From Snodgrassella alvi SCGC AB-598-O02 (lineage in GTDB: Bacteria > Pseudomonadota > Gammaproteobacteria > Burkholderiales > Neisseriaceae): DNA of 38,612 nucleotides. Shown here piece by piece: positions 37,472-38,612 of this stretch. The notes below the pieces were generated by a model. It was not told where the DNA came from. It saw nothing but the letters and a program-made list of their open reading frames with translations, and did no database searches. Made by a program: the position numbers and the translations under genes. Position 1 is the stretch's first letter; every line of letters starts with the position of its first letter. The stretch spans positions 1-38,612 of the forward strand of contig JAIL01000249.1 of NCBI GenBank assembly GCA_000725195.1. The letters run 5' to 3'.

Positions 37472-37498
37472 AGTATTACGTATCAATACAGATTTTTT
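37472..37498 (+). terminator. Possible weak terminator hairpin
   Basis: GTATT (37472-37476) pairs with AATAC (37484-37488) around a 7-nt loop, and AGATTTTTTTA follows on the plus strand. The 5-bp stem is weak. No plus-strand gene is known to end here, so the use is unclear; it would fit a transcript that enters from the left. Confidence 0.25.
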
Positions 37499-37578
37499 TA
37501 TATTCGGTATTAAGATTTATTAAAACAAGATATCCACACTGCGAAAAAATTTTGTTTTAAAAAAAATTACATTACATA

Positions 37579-37592
37579 TTGATGTACATCAA
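37579..37592. promoter_or_regulatory. Perfect FNR/ANR-type palindrome
   Basis: The sequence TTGATGTACATCAA is an exact match to the FNR consensus TTGAT-N4-ATCAA. It lies in the 650-nt gap, 442 nt ahead of mltA and 195 nt past the BMC-H stop. On the plus strand a TACAAT box (37620-37625) lies 37 nt from the centre, about 5 nt further than a usual class II promoter. No clear -10 lies at the right place on the minus strand. The target is not identified. Confidence 0.7.
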
Positions 37593-37787
37593 AAAAACCG
37601 CATACGCTTATTCAGTTGTTACAATTTGTGATAAAAATTTGTTGGAATTTAATCTGTCTATTTATTATGTTGTCTTATAAAAAACAGATGAGCGCCACTC
37701 TTCATTGAAATACATACATTTGCAATATAATAGATCAAATCCGAGCACGCTCGCCAATTCAGTAAACAATTTATTTTGAAAAAATAT

Positions 37788-38312
37788 TTATTTTTTTCCT
37801 TTAGGTGGTGATTTAGGTTTTTCTTTGACGTTTTTACTAACTATTTTCTTACTCTCTTCCGCTTTTGTTAATGGTATTTGCGTCTGAATCACCGTATTGT
37901 CTGGAATTGGTTTAACTTCTTTTTCTTCAGTAGTAACAATAACCTCGATAGATTCTAATTTATCAACCTTAACTGTTTCAGGACTAGCTGTTTCAGTCTT
38001 AATTGCTTCTGGCTCTTGTTTTTGGATTTTGGTATCTTGTGAATTCACAATGAGATCAATTCCTTCTGCCACTCGTGCAATCACTTTGGTAGCATAAACT
38101 TTACCTACTTTAGTGGCAGCAATACTGGCAGCGGCAATAGCAGCATTAACAGCGCCCACTTCACCTAAAATTTTCACTACAACCATGCCACCACCTTTTG
38201 TTAACTCATAGCCAATTAAGGTGACATTAGCTGATTTCACTGCTGTATCTGCGGCAGCAATAGCTGCACTTAAGCCAACAGTTTCAATTAACCCGATGCT
38301 TTGTTTTATCAT
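37788..38312 (-). CDS. BMC-H shell protein with long C-terminal tail
   Basis: The first 92 residues are a hexameric BMC shell domain: SIGLIETVGLSAAIAAAD near the start, pore region GYELTKGGGMV at 34-44 and VVVKILGEVGAVNAA. The KVIARVAEGID segment resembles PduK. The last 80 residues are a charged, low-complexity tail ending KSPPKGKK, with no cysteine (PduK carries cysteines there). Shell hexamers with tails may link cargo or other shells. The gene lies 12 nt after a PduB-type gene and ends the run as seen in this window. Confidence 0.85.
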   Translation of the reverse strand: MIKQSIGLIETVGLSAAIAAADTAVKSANVTLIGYELTKGGGMVVVKILGEVGAVNAAIAAASIAATKVGKVYATKVIARVAEGIDLIVNSQDTKIQKQEPEAIKTETASPETVKVDKLESIEVIVTTEEKEVKPIPDNTVIQTQIPLTKAEESKKIVSKNVKEKPKSPPKGKK

Positions 38313-38324
38313 AATCAGACCTAA

Positions 38325-38612
38325 TTAAATATAAGGAGTGGTGGTTGATTTTAAGGTACTCGGATCAAGTGTCGATAATAAGTTCAGACCCATTTCTCGT
38401 GCTGCTATCACCGCCTGACGAACTGCTCCTGAATCACCTGAGAATGTGAATATCACCTCATTACTGTAACTGGTTCCACTCGCTGGGCTTGAATAGCCTA
38501 TTCCTTCTACTACCGCCGATTTCGCCGCCACATCTGCTATCACGACTCCTATCGCTGCCGGACAACCTACTGTCATCCCGAATGATTTACCTATTGGCGC
38601 ACCAAAGGCTTT
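38325..38612 (-). CDS. PduB-type trimeric shell protein, C-terminal fragment
   Basis: Only the last 95 codons are inside the window; the frame continues past the right edge. Motifs near the end are TFSGDSGAVRQAVIAAREMG and TTPYI, which match the end of PduB/EtuB-type shell trimers (the final residues of PduB are close to SYI). Upstream, MTVGCPAAIGVV is also PduB-like. It is co-directional with and 12 nt from the BMC-H gene. Enzymes and other shell genes would lie further right. Confidence 0.8.
   Translation of the reverse strand, partial: KAFGAPIGKSFGMTVGCPAAIGVVIADVAAKSAVVEGIGYSSPASGTSYSNEVIFTFSGDSGAVRQAVIAAREMGLNLLSTLDPSTLKSTTTPYI

Larger units (their letters stand above)
37138..37787. other. 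650-bp gap between mltA and the microcompartment genes
   Basis: No gene is supported here. The AT-rich stretch holds a perfect FNR-type palindrome (37579-37592), a hairpin (37472-37488) followed by TTTTTTTA on the plus strand, and a CGAG-CACG-CTCG mini-hairpin (37742-37753). The mltA promoter must lie in it. Its size leaves room for a small RNA, which I cannot prove. Confidence 0.6.

Overview
The window looks like a chromosomal segment of a low-GC member of the Neisseriaceae (Betaproteobacteria). The ribosomal proteins, RNA polymerase alpha, SecY, Orn, YbeY and RpoH read as close relatives of Neisseria proteins, and gene order follows betaproteobacterial patterns. A host-associated genus such as Snodgrassella would fit the base composition, but I cannot prove the genus from sequence alone.

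Layout. (1) 1-13091, minus strand: the S10, spc and alpha ribosomal clusters in one run, rplC to rplQ (rplQ cut by the window edge). rpsJ is missing from the front of the S10 cluster. Three internal promoters are proposed, before rplC, rplN and rpsM, and a hairpin-rich leader lies between rpsQ and rplN. (2) 13357-15529, minus: rsgA and a Ste24-like M48 protease, divergent from orn, pgi and pncC (15902-18608, plus), which end in a strong terminator. (3) 18730-20421, minus: the glnK-amtB ammonium module. (4) 20920-23247: a DUF3579 gene, then a decayed IS3-family element abutting a broken 78-bp copy of part of that gene, then AT-rich DNA. (5) 23248-26598, minus: a very AT-rich three-gene GtrA/GtrB/large membrane protein cassette, probably acquired, for glycan decoration. 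(6) 26750-30964, minus: ybeY-corC-lnt and rpoH (RNA maturation, ribosome quality control, lipoprotein acylation, heat shock). (7) 31465-35693, minus: a tight five-gene unit encoding a membrane-anchored TPR protein, a receiver-like protein, an MglA-type small GTPase and two roadblock-type proteins. (8) 35830-37137, minus: mltA. (9) 37138-37787: a 650-bp gap with a perfect FNR-type palindrome. (10) 37788-38612, minus: the 3' end of a bacterial microcompartment locus (PduB-type shell protein, cut by the edge, and a BMC-H protein with an 80-residue tail).

Most of the window is housekeeping. The accessory parts that merit attention are the GTPase/roadblock/receiver/TPR unit, the microcompartment locus with the nearby FNR-type site, the gtr cassette, and the structured RNA between the S10 and spc blocks. 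All motif and alignment statements come from reading the sequence by eye; no database search was run.
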